Below, piece after piece: positions 9,597 to 17,950 of a stretch of DNA of 26,891 nucleotides (position 1 is its first letter; each line of letters starts with the position of its first letter). The notes beneath the pieces are model-generated. The model worked only from the letters and a program-made list of their open reading frames with translations, made no database searches and was not told the DNA's origin. Position numbers and translations under genes: made by a program. The stretch comes from Nemertoderma westbladi (Eukaryota > Xenacoelomorpha > Nemertodermatida > Nemertodermatidae): contig JAUCBJ010001202.1 of the NCBI GenBank assembly GCA_032718475.1, forward strand, positions 1 to 26,891. Reading direction: 5' to 3'.

Positions 9597-12500
9597 TCAC
9601 TTCTCCGCGATAATGAGTTCTTGTATACTCCATTGAACTATCGGTTTGTTGTCTTTCCACCGTAGGAAGTTGCGAAGGGTTATAACGTGGTGGATGAGCC
9701 GTCTCATTGATGAAGTTCGCTCGATCAACAGATGTAAAGACGCCGCTGGTTGAGTGATCGTCTCGACGTTATAGTGCCTGCCCGAGTCCTTTGCAGGCTC
9801 AGTCAGACAACTATAAATTTCCACTGCGTTGCTTCTATGGACTTTACGGATCTCTTTGTCGTCCTCGGAGTATTTTCCGCTATCGAGTTCGGGGTCGAAT
9901 CGGGTACTCCATGTTAATTGTGGCTGCTGTAGGAATTCCGGACCTGTAAGCCAGAGTTTACTTTTACCGAGTTGTTTTGGGGTGGCGCCTCGGCTTGATA
10001 AGTCCGCTGGATTTTCTTTCCCGTTCACGTGGTGCCACTGTTCTCGGCCGGTACACTGTTTAATCTCCGTGGCTCGGGTCGCAACAAACGTAGTGTGACG
10101 CCGTGATGGAGAGTAGAGATAATAGAGAACGATACTCGAATCGACCCAGAAGTGTTGAGATTCGATGGGGATTCGTAGGTTCCGCATGACCATGCGGTTC
10201 TGTCTCACTGTCCAAACTGCAGCCTGTAACTTGAGTCTTGGAATCGTTGCTACGAATTCCCCAGATACTGTCTTAGCTTTAGAAAATAAGAAGCTCGTAT
10301 CGCCGTTTCCATCGTTGCTTAGTCTTCGTAAGAAGGTGACTACGCCGATTCCGGTATTCGAAGCATCCGAGAAGGTATGGAGCTGGAAGATATCGGTGGG
10401 TAGTTTATCGAGGAAGAACGGTCGAGGGATCCGCATAAGATGTAGGTGTTCGAGCTGCTCCGTCCATTTTCTCCATTTGACGCTGAGGTGTGGGGGGAGT
10501 TCTTCGTCCCATCCCAGTCCTTCTATCCACATTTCCTTAATCAGGTTCATTCCGGCCAAGGTTACTGGAGATATGAAATTTAGTGGGTCGAAGATGGCGC
10601 TTTTTATCGACAAACATCCCCTTTTCGTCATAGGCTTGGGTAGGGGTTTATATTTGAAAATGAATTCGTCTGATTCTATGTCCCATTCAATCCTGAGTAC
10701 ACGGTGTTCCACATCCTCCGAATACATTTTGTTATCTTCCAGTCGGATGTTTTCCGGAAACTTTTCCATAAGTGTTTTGTCGTGGGATCTGAACTTCACG
10801 AGCGGGAAACCTCCTTTCTTTAAACATTCTACCATCCCTATTGCTAGCTGATATGCCTCATCCACATTATCTGCGCCGGCGCATCCGTCGTCCACGTAGA
10901 AGCATCGTCGGATGGTTTCTATGACGGTTGGAGGGAACTCGTTTTCGCACATAGTTGCCGTCCTCTTCAGCATGTCACTACATGCTACCGGCGAGTCCTT
11001 AGCGCCGAAGATCCTGACGACCATACGCATTACATCTACGTCCTTTATTGTAAGTTGACTAATCTCCTGTTGATTAAGTGTTTTATCCGTCCATAGGATA
11101 CGTAGACAGTCTGAGTCTCTTGGTAGCGTACGAACCTGATGAAACATGGCTTTGATGTCGCAGGTGAATGCTATCCGGTTTTCTCTGAACCTGATCAATA
11201 CGCCAGTGAGTGTACTATATATGTTGGGCCCCGTATAAAGCTGACTATTCAGGGATTCGCCTTGATACATAGCAGCGGCATCATTAACTACTCGGATTTT
11301 CCCACCCTTCCGGGCTTCTACCACGTAGTGGGTTGGAAGATAATATGTTCTTTTACCACCTTGCAGTTCATTCCGTGGTACCATTTCTGCTAATCCATCG
11401 TTGAGATATCCTTGGATTACGGTATTATATTTCTCCTTTATCTCGGGTTGGTCATTCAGCCGGCGGAGAATCCCCTTAAGTCGCCTAAGGGCCATGTTAG
11501 CGTTGTTTGCCATTGGTTTGTTTGGGTCCTTCCATAACATAGGTGAACACCAGTGTCCGTCTTCGAACGTGGCCTGGTCCAGGACGTCCATACAATATTG
11601 ATCCTCCTCGGACGGGTTTTCGTCTTTTTCAGCGAACTCTTGGGTCTCTAGATTAAAGTATTTAGTCATCTCTTGCTGGGTTTTCTCGGTCTCAAGAAAT
11701 AAATCCTCGTCAAGGTCTGTAGCTGAGCAATAACCCACGGATGTTGCATTCTCTTTAATCTGACATTTAGGAAGGTATGTATAGGTGTCGGTAGTCTCTT
11801 CCTTGATGCCGCAGAGTGTCCATCCCATTATTGTTCGTTCAGCATAAAATCCGTCATCCTGTTTTATAGATCGGGCGACATCTCTGGTGGGGATGTGTAA
11901 TTCCGGTGTATCAAGTCCGATCAGTAGGGTGATGCGGTTTACATCCAACGACAGGCACCTTAGGTCTATGTCATCTCGATCTAGCTTTATAAGGGGGGCG
12001 TACTTGGCCGATTGTCGGAACCGCACTCGGAGGTCTGTGTGTACCAAGGCGTTCTTGATGGTGAGCTTAACTGTCTCGTAGCCCTTCATTACTCCTTCCA
12101 TCTGGAGTTGCACCTCCCCGGATTCTACCTCTCTGTGGTCGGTAATAGTTTGTATGGGCCGTTTGCAAGGTTCATAGTCTAGACCGAGTTGCTCGAAGAA
12201 ATCCCGGTCGATGATGGTTCCGTCCGACCCGTTATCAAGGAATGCGAGCATCGTCAAGGATTTGCCGACTCCCTGAATTCTTACTGGGATTACCTTGGCG
12301 AAGACCATGTAACGGCAATTTATAAGGTTGATCGTGGCTGAGATATTTGTCACTTGTGATGCGTTAGTGGAGGTTTTAAATGGGTTGGTTTCTCTCCGTT
12401 GGGTTGTCCGGGTTCCTTTAGAAACGTGGTTCGTTTCTCCTCTTCGCTTTGTTTCAATCCGAAAGGGGAGGGTAGTGAAGTCGAAGTTCGCGGGGATGTG

Positions 12501-13097
12501 GAGGAGCGTGTGATGACGTAGGTCGTTACAAACCGCACAACACGGCCTTTGGTCGCAATCCCGAACGTAGTGACCTGTTCCAAGACACCGGAAGCATCCT
12601 CTGTGTTTCATAATCGCCTCGAAGCGTGGGACGAGTTCGGCAAACTGGAACTTCCTGCAGAATTCAACTTTATGTTTCTCTCCACAATAGAGACAGAGAA
12701 GGGAGTTTGTGATGCCTTCCCTCTTGGGTGCCCAATTCGCGAGGTAACACGCCCATTCCTCGGCTGATGTCGGTTCCTCGTAGTCTTTGTCGTCGGAATC
12801 CTCGGCCATGGTGATGACCATCGTACTCACCGGAGGAGGGCGGAATCTCGGTTTCTGAGTGGGTGTCTTACTCCTGGAGTTGCTCTCTATTCCGTCCAAC
12901 TTGGCGAGACTCTGTTTCGAGAACATCGAGTCATTCATGGCTTCGGAGATATCGTCCAGGAATGCCGACATTTCAAGGAAGCTGGGATCTTGATCTGGGT
13001 GTCTGCGCCGGAGATCTACGCATTTATAGGCCCACTTACTTTGCAGCCATCCGGGGAACTTTCGGGCGATCTGTCGGAGGTTTAGAATGTTGTTCAC
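9597..13097 (-). CDS. pol: Element 1 pol: zinc knuckles, protease, reverse transcriptase, RNase H
   Basis: An open frame of 1166 codons. Numbered from GTG at 13097, three zinc-binding motifs come first: Cys135-Cys147, CFRCLGTGHYVRDC at 168-181, and CAVC...HHTLLH at 187-200. The protease has AFLDNGSDGTII (Asp288), the BEL/Pao form of D(S/T)G. RT has FTCDIKAMFHQ (Asp647) and FYVDDG (733-738). RNase H has TFSDAS (Asp911) and FWVDSS (Asp985), but the usual PRLELQAA reads PRLKLQAA, replacing the catalytic Glu with Lys956. The frame overlaps the gag stop (GTGA) and is open upstream, so a -1 shift near 13119-13121 joins gag to it smoothly. That shift could be programmed or a one-base loss. It ends at an in-frame TGA, after which the same frame continues into integrase. 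Confidence 0.95.
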   Translation of the reverse strand: MNNILNLRQIARKFPGWLQSKWAYKCVDLRRRHPDQDPSFLEMSAFLDDISEAMNDSMFSKQSLAKLDGIESNSRSKTPTQKPRFRPPPVSTMVITMAEDSDDKDYEEPTSAEEWACYLANWAPKREGITNSLLCLYCGEKHKVEFCRKFQFAELVPRFEAIMKHRGCFRCLGTGHYVRDCDQRPCCAVCNDLRHHTLLHIPANFDFTTLPFRIETKRRGETNHVSKGTRTTQRRETNPFKTSTNASQVTNISATINLINCRYMVFAKVIPVRIQGVGKSLTMLAFLDNGSDGTIIDRDFFEQLGLDYEPCKRPIQTITDHREVESGEVQLQMEGVMKGYETVKLTIKNALVHTDLRVRFRQSAKYAPLIKLDRDDIDLRCLSLDVNRITLLIGLDTPELHIPTRDVARSIKQDDGFYAERTIMGWTLCGIKEETTDTYTYLPKCQIKENATSVGYCSATDLDEDLFLETEKTQQEMTKYFNLETQEFAEKDENPSEEDQYCMDVLDQATFEDGHWCSPMLWKDPNKPMANNANMALRRLKGILRRLNDQPEIKEKYNTVIQGYLNDGLAEMVPRNELQGGKRTYYLPTHYVVEARKGGKIRVVNDAAAMYQGESLNSQLYTGPNIYSTLTGVLIRFRENRIAFTCDIKAMFHQVRTLPRDSDCLRILWTDKTLNQQEISQLTIKDVDVMRMVVRIFGAKDSPVACSDMLKRTATMCENEFPPTVIETIRRCFYVDDGCAGADNVDEAYQLAIGMVECLKKGGFPLVKFRSHDKTLMEKFPENIRLEDNKMYSEDVEHRVLRIEWDIESDEFIFKYKPLPKPMTKRGCLSIKSAIFDPLNFISPVTLAGMNLIKEMWIEGLGWDEELPPHLSVKWRKWTEQLEHLHLMRIPRPFFLDKLPTDIFQLHTFSDASNTGIGVVTFLRRLSNDGNGDTSFLFSKAKTVSGEFVATIPRLKLQAAVWTVRQNRMVMRNLRIPIESQHFWVDSSIVLYYLYSPSRRHTTFVATRATEIKQCTGREQWHHVNGKENPADLSSRGATPKQLGKSKLWLTGPEFLQQPQLTWSTRFDPELDSGKYSEDDKEIRKVHRSNAVEIYSCLTEPAKDSGRHYNVETITQPAASLHLLIERTSSMRRLIHHVITLRNFLRWKDNKPIVQWSIQELIIAEK

Positions 13098-15097
13098 CTG
13101 GTCCTCCTTATTAAGGGCTTTAGAGTGTAGTAGGCATCCTTCATGGAATCTGAGAATTCCTGGACGTTCTGTGGGTCCCCTAGGGATCCCACGTCTTGTA
13201 TCAGTTTCTCTAGAGTTTTATTAATTATAGTCCCGGTATTTCCGTATCTTTTGTCTAGAGTTTTCCATGCGTCGTAGTATGCTTCATGAGAACCTCCCTC
13301 AAAACAAGCAATGATTCGGCGTGGTTTGTCACCCAGGTATTGCGATAAATATACCAGTTTCTGTGCATCGGCTATGTCCGTTGATCCAATCTGCGCAAAG
13401 AACCGTTTCTTGAATCTGAGGTAATCGACAGGATCTCCTTCGAAGGTGCGGATCTCCATCTTGGGCATGGCAAGGCGGTTTTCTAATGCCCGGATAATGC
13501 CGACATCGTCTGAACTGGAGTGACTCGGAGGGTTATAGTTATTGGCACTCTCTCCCATACTCGATGGATCAATGATAGGTGGAGTTTTAATGATGACGCG
13601 ACTACGGGTTTGTGGTGTGGATGTAAACGGGTTGTTGGATCGAGGAGTGGCGTCCCGTTCCGAGTCCCTTTCAGTCTCATACTTGGGTACACTCGTTGCC
13701 GTGTGGTTGGATGGGAAATACGGTTCCTCATTTTTAAGCGTAGCCGGTGGGGGATGGAACACCGGTGCTTGTGCCGATAACGTAGACTGTTTGGTAGGCG
13801 GGATCTCGGGTTTCGGAAGTTTCGCCGCTGTCGGTATAAATGACTTCTCTAATTCCGGTACCGGGATTGGTTCATATTCCTGATCTATATCCCTTTCCCA
13901 GTCCTCGTAGAGTTGAATATCTCGTTCTATAAGTGCGGCTTCGTATTCCGCGAGTTTTGCAATATCCGCATTATTTTTGTGGATGAGAATCGCTTGGGCC
14001 TCGGCGTGTTGTTTACGCATTTCTGCTTCCCATTTACGTTGTTCGATCTCTCGTTCGGCCTCTCGTCCACGTTGTTCAGCCTCCTGTTCGCGTTGTTCGT
14101 CCTGCCGTTCGGCCTCCTGTCTACGTTGTTCGGCCTCCTGTCTACGTTGTTCGGCCTCCTGTCTACGTTGTTCGGCCTGCCGTTCGGCCTCCTGTCTACG
14201 TTGTTCGGCCTGCCGTTCGGCCTCCTGTCTACGTTGTTCGGCCTGCCGTTCGGCTTCTCGTCTATGTTGTTCAGCCTCCTGTTCGCGTTGTTCGGCCTGC
14301 CGTTCGGCTTCTCGTCTATGTTGTTCAGCCTCCTGTTCGCGTTGTTCGGCCTGCCGTTCGGCTTCTCGTCTATGTTGTTCAGCCTCCTGTTCGCGTTGTT
14401 CGGCCTGCCGTTCGGCCGCTTGTTCGGCCTCTCATTTTTGCATTTCGGCGGCTAATACATCTTGCTCGGCTTGCAGTTGATTATACTCATCTTCCATCCG
14501 AGCTTTGAGGGCTAATGCCTTCCGTTCTCGTAGCTGGTCTCGGAGTGGTTGACCCCCTTGAGAGCTGTGTGCTGAACCGGACGCCGCGCTCCTAGCGCTG
14601 GAGTGCTGGTTTCTCGAGGACCCCGATCTCCTTCGATGTACTGCTGTCCTGGTGCTGGAGGTTCGCACTGATTCTGCATCTGTTCTTTCGGCTCTCTTGT
14701 AGTACTGTTCTTCGTAGCCTCTCACAAGGCTGAGGGTCCTCCGGTGTTGTTTGCGGAACCCATCTAGATGTACAACGTGTTCTTCTAACCTGGGGTAGTT
14801 TTCCTGATCGGTGGAGGGAACGAGCTCTTGGTACGCCTGTATCATTCTTTCATATCGCTGTAAGATGTTTCGGATACTCTGAAGCTGAGTTTGTATTGCT
14901 GAAGTTAGCTGTTAGCTGAAGTTGAGGGGGGTTTTGACTTCCTTGAGTTGTTTCTCTATCCGTTGATACGCTCGAGTTACTCCGCCCTTGAGAGCCCCTA
15001 GTCGACGGGTCATGTTCTTGACGTTTGGTACCTCGTCGGCTTCCGAATCTGTGTGGTGGTCCTTCTCATCGGTATCGGATACGTTGTTCGCCATCAT
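13094..15097 (-). pseudogene. gag: Element 1 gag, interrupted by two in-frame stops
   Basis: A single frame runs from ATG 15097 to TGA 13094 (668 codons). It is broken by TAA at 14912-14914, within a local duplication of AGCTAAC, and by TGA at 14432-14434. The N-terminus has GALKGGVTRAYQRIEKQL, typical of BEL/Pao gag. The middle is a Glu/Arg/Gln coiled coil encoded by a minisatellite. The C-terminal part has MPKMEIRTFEGDPVDYLRFK and YLSQYLGDKPRRII, the DUF1759 region of Pao-type gag, which continues into the pol frame. Gag forms the particle and binds RNA. The start overlaps the stop of a 63-codon upstream ORF (ATGA). A single-base change could explain the TGA. Confidence 0.9.
14040..14440 (-). 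repeat. Coding minisatellite in element 1 gag
   Basis: Repeats of 15-33 bp built from TTCGGCCTGCCG, TTCGGCCTCCTGTCTACGTTG and TTCAGCCTCCTGTTCGCG. On the - strand they encode (E-A-E-x-Q/R) heptad-like repeats, such as QREQEAEQHRREAERQAE, a long charged coiled coil. A 66-bp higher-order unit is repeated about three times at 14230-14430. Antisense frames here give leucine/phenylalanine or serine/cysteine repeats and are artefacts. Confidence 0.9.
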
Positions 15098-15285
15098 TCC
15101 AATGCCTCGTTGATAGCTAGATATGCGATGTCGTAGAATAGTTCCTCGTAGGTATTGTACTCAGCCTGGACCACCCGAACGGTAATCCTGAATCGTCCGA
15201 TGTTCATTCCTTGTACTTCCACCTCTACGTGCCAGATTCCTGGCTCAACTTGGATGATATCAATGGGTGTGATCGATACTTTCAT
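15094..15285 (-). CDS. Small upstream ORF overlapping the gag start
   Basis: 63 codons from ATG 15285, with the stop TGA at 15094-15096 sharing bases with the gag ATG at 15095-15097 (ATGA). The product has alternating hydrophobic residues (IWHVEVEVQGMNIGRFRITV), suggesting beta strands, then a helical tail (YNTYEELFYDIAYLAINEAL). I do not recognise it. The complete frame with mixed composition, in a decaying element, and the exact stop/start overlap make it worth listing. It could be a regulatory upstream ORF or the N-terminal piece of a gag read by reinitiation or shifting. It could also be a chance frame. Confidence 0.5.
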   Translation of the reverse strand: MKVSITPIDIIQVEPGIWHVEVEVQGMNIGRFRITVRVVQAEYNTYEELFYDIAYLAINEALE

Positions 15286-15446
15286 TCCCTGTTAACAACT
15301 CTCCAATATGTGATCTGCCGACTACGAGTTGGTTAGATCGAGTTTGTTGATTAATTAAACCACAACTTTGTCTTAACTCAAATACCAGAGTTTCCTCGTA
15401 GTGGGTGCTGGGTAAGCACGGAGAGAGTTTGAAGAGTATTGAAGAA

Positions 15447-15464
15447 TTCCCAACTTCCACCAGT
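15447..15464 (-). promoter_or_regulatory. Candidate primer-binding site of element 1
   Basis: On the - strand TGGTGGAAGTTGGGAATT could pair with a tRNA 3' end finishing in TTCCCAACTTCCACCA, a plausible T-arm plus acceptor. It lies about 72 nt beyond the LTR end, much farther than usual. Part of it also pairs in a local hairpin (CCAACTTC 15450-15457 with GAAGTTGG 15470-15477). I cannot name the tRNA. Confidence 0.35.
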
Positions 15465-15483
15465 TGAATGAAGTTGGCCGCGT

Positions 15484-15536
15484 TTAATTCTCAATTTTGA
15501 CACCCTGTCAAAATTGACCGTGTTAATTCTCAATTT
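15484..15536. repeat. Hairpin and direct repeat abutting the 5' LTR
   Basis: TCAATTTTGAC (15491-15501) and GTCAAAATTGA (15507-15517) are perfect 11-bp inverted arms around ACCCT. The flanking TTAATTCTCAATTTTG occurs twice, at about 15484-15499 and 15523-15538. The second copy runs into the LTR. This segment separates the LTR from the candidate primer-binding site and is absent outside the left LTR. Confidence 0.8.
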
Positions 15537-17033
15537 TGTTGCCGTTATCCCAACACCAGGGGGGAAAAACGCCAATGCTGGAGACGTGACTTTACAGACC
15601 ACAGAGTCCCGGCCAGTCACCGGATATTGATTGTGGAGAAGGAATGATTTCTGAGATGCAAGGTTGCGGTTGAGGAAAAGCTGCATTGGTTGGATATACT
15701 CTTTAATGTAACTTCCCTACAGTTGAACCCTGATTGAGAATTAATTGCGCTTCCCCAAATCAATATACACCAAATATTCACAATAATTATACACGACAAT
15801 ATAAATTCCTACAGTATATTATTTAATTACCCACTGTTCGCTCAGATTTTAGCCTAACTAATGTTCCCCAGATTTTCCCTCGGTCCTAGTCTTAGTGCCG
15901 TAGTGTCGGTGTCGGTCGACCCTGTTGCGTGTCCGTTCCACCCCTCCCGAACCCCGAAGGGATCGATCATCGAGAACCAGCACGGCTTGGCTAAGGGTCG
16001 GTCCAGTCGGTAGACTCTGTTGCTTATCCGTCCCACCCCTCCTGAACCCCGAAGGGATCGATCATCGAGAACCAGTACGGCTTGGCTAGGAGTCTGTCAT
16101 GTCGGTGGACCCGTTCGCGTATCCGTCCCACCCCTCCCGATCCCCGAAGGGATCGATCATCGAGAACCAGTACGGCTTGGCTAAGGGTCCGTCGGTTCAT
16201 CGCAGAGACCCAACCACCTAGGCTTTCCGAGTCCTTATTCAGGCTCGTAGTCGCTTCGGCAGCCGAGAAACTGCTCCAAACAGTCGGTAGGCCAGTAGAG
16301 TCCAGTCCTTTGTCTTTCGACCCCGTCGCATGTCCGTCCCACCCCTCACGAACCCCGAAGGGAACGATCATCGAGAACCAGTACGGCTTGGCTAAGGGTT
16401 CTGTCGTCGGTTCCCGTCGCAAATCCCTGGCACAAGCAGCAGACTTTCCGATGTCCTTTTCAGGCTCGTAATAACTGCTGTTGACCAGAGACCGCTAAGG
16501 GCAGTCCTTGTCAAACCCTTCCTCTGTAAGTCGGCCAACCCTTTCGCATGTCCGTCCCACCCCTAGCGAACCCCGAAGGGATCGGTCATCGAGAACCAGT
16601 ACGGCTTAGCTAAGGGGGCTGTCGTTTCCTGTCGCGAATCCCTGGCACAAGCAGCAGACTTTCCGATGTCCTTTTCAGGCTCGTAATAACTGCTGTTGGC
16701 CAGGGACTGCTAAGGGCAGTCCTTGTCCTTTAGGCCTGGCGCGTTACCAAATCCACCTCTACAGGCAGCAGGAAGTTGGCCAGGGCCTAATAGTACTCAC
16801 TCAGGCTAACCTGAATACTGCTTAACTTTTGCCTCCCACCCCTGGCCCTTATAAACATGAAATTATTCCCGTACCCTGTAAGTTGCCCCAATATTCGCCC
16901 ATAAATCGCCCCCAGTTCATTGAATGTGCCCAAAACCCATGGTCCGCACCCAGTAGTGATATCGGAATAATCATTTTAAATATATACAAAAAATATTCAA
17001 CTCGCATTATGAAAAGTTGAAATACCGCGAACA
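15537..17033 (-). repeat. 5' LTR of element 1 (right copy, 1497 bp)
   Basis: Same ends as the left copy (TGTTGCCG...CGAACA). The 130-bp excess comes from one additional minisatellite unit (about 16085-16180), a 34-bp AT-rich segment (about 15766-15800) and a 4-bp ACTC duplication near 16799. As the 5' LTR of a - strand element it should hold the promoter. A TATATATTTAAAA-like box on the - strand near 16976-16988 is one candidate, but I cannot place the transcription start. Confidence 0.95.
15930..16735 (-). repeat. Minisatellite inside the right LTR
   Basis: Five copies of the GTCCCACCCCTCCCGAACCC-type core lie near 15930, 16028, 16121, 16337 and 16551, against four in the left LTR. The extra copy ends CGATCCCCGAAGGG rather than CGAACCCCGAAGGG. 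A CCCTGGCACAAGCAGCAGAC module occurs twice, as on the left. Confidence 0.9.
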
Positions 17034-17038
17034 TTAAT
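17034..17038. repeat. Target-site duplication TTAAT, right copy
   Basis: TTAAT directly follows the CA end of the right LTR and matches 4256-4260. Confidence 0.9.
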
Positions 17039-17373
17039 ATTGATTTGTTATAATTACTTTATTAATTACCTTAACGCAAATCTAATCTCGGCGAATTAAT
17101 GTCTCGAACTCAATGATAAATTATCAATTTAGGGAAAGGAGCAGGTTACAGTGGCACGTTATTCTAACCTAAACAATTTACGAATGTCAATAGAAAGGTT
17201 ACCCTTTGATTTTTTAGAAGTAATCAGCTGTTATTTGAGTCGAATTTCCGCTGGAGAGGGGTGAATTGCGATTGAGTATGGAAAGTCCCCCCTATCTGAT
17301 TTTTCACTACCGGTAATTAATATAATTTAATTAAATATTGTTTCCCTTGTATCTCCAACAATATTGCCTTTAG

Positions 17374-17557
17374 ATTGTTTGACGATGGCATCATCAACTG
17401 GGGTCGGATTATCACCCTTCTACTATTCGGTTATAAACTCGCAGTTGAATCCTTTAAACGCGGATTCAACGAGTTCATATCGAGTATCATCAGCTACGTA
17501 GCCAAGTTTATTATACTCGAGAAAATCTACAGTTGGGTTGCCGATCAGGGCGGCTGG
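17374..17557 (+). CDS. BAK-like Bcl-2 family protein, third coding exon (BH1 and BH2)
   Basis: The exon follows the acceptor TTGCCTTTAG. The first base completes the Arg codon split from exon 2. It encodes LFDDGIINWGRIITLLLFGY (BH1 with invariant NWGR, then the hydrophobic helix 5), helix 6-like SISYVAKFII and YSWVADQGGW (BH2). Such proteins insert in the mitochondrial outer membrane and form pores or regulate them. A donor GG|GTTAGT at 17558 falls just after the GGW codons, where Bcl-2 family genes often have an intron. I therefore end the exon there in phase 0. Unspliced, the frame adds VSYSAAP and stops at 17579-17581, lacking a membrane anchor. The three exons total 200 codons. No anchor exon was recognised downstream. 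Confidence 0.9.
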
Positions 17558-17679
17558 GTTAGTTACAGTGCTGCCCCCTAGTGTTTATTTATTTATTATG
17601 TTTGTAATTCTACATAACTTTTACCTCTTTGTGTGAAAATTAGAATTTATCGGAGTTTTGATACACGAGGGCAGCCCGA

Positions 17680-17950
17680 TTTGGAAGATTTGTTTTCGAT
17701 TTGATTTGATTTCGAGGATTTGGAAGTCACCGAGAATTAATCGGAAACTTAAGGTCCGATTATTTAGAGCAGCAGTAGTTCCAGTACTCCTCTATGGGAG
17801 TCCATGCTGGGCTCTAACTGCTGAGGACACCAAATCTCTGGATGGCACATTCACAAGAATGCTACGCCGGGTTCATTGTGTCAAGTAGAATGCACACAAC
17901 TCCAACCAGACACTATATAACATTGGAGGTGTCTCATTGGTTCACCCAAG
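17680..17950 (+). pseudogene. LINE (non-LTR retrotransposon) RT C-terminal remnant
   Basis: The frame reads RKLKVRLFRAAVVPVLLYGS and then CWALTAEDTKSLDGTFTRML. This is the conserved block after the RT domain of many LINE ORF2 proteins (K-x-RLF-x-A-x-V-x-P-x-LLYG...W...R-MLR). A TAG at 17887-17889 interrupts it. The same frame then reads NQTLYNIGG, also typical of the family, so the remnant extends past the stop. It is truncated at both ends. The clade is uncertain. Confidence 0.82.

Larger units (their letters stand above)
4261..17033 (-). mobile_element. Full-length BEL/Pao LTR retrotransposon (element 1)
   Basis: Two direct repeats with TG...CA ends bracket - strand gag and pol genes, and TTAAT duplications flank the whole at 12,773 bp. 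Pol order is zinc knuckles, A17-type protease, RT with YVDD, RNase H, integrase and a DUF5641-like tail, which is diagnostic of BEL/Pao. It is unusually long because of its large minisatellite-bearing LTRs, a repeat spacer after integrase and an extra 3' gene. It lies antisense in intron 2 of the BAK-like gene. Inactivating damage: two stops in gag, one stop in pol, a gag-pol frame change, a Glu-to-Lys change in RNase H, a broken 3' gene and LTRs that differ by indels. Confidence 0.97.
3199..17373 (+). other. Intron 2 of the BAK-like gene (about 14.2 kb)
   Basis: The intron starts GTAGGG at 3199 and ends TTGCCTTTAG at 17373. Both exons are phase 2, and splicing yields an uninterrupted Bcl-2 fold from BH3 into BH1. 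About 90% of the intron is the antisense BEL/Pao element. The rest is a foldback element (3240-3634), AT-rich DNA at 3635-4255 with no gene that I can see, and AT-rich sequence at 17039-17373 ending in a pyrimidine tract. Confidence 0.85.

Noticed and set aside
13913-14480. Two + strand open frames with Leu/Phe-rich (membrane-like) and Ser/Cys/Arg-rich repeats
   Set aside because: They are antisense readings of the gag coiled-coil minisatellite. The - strand frame joins recognisable gag on both sides.
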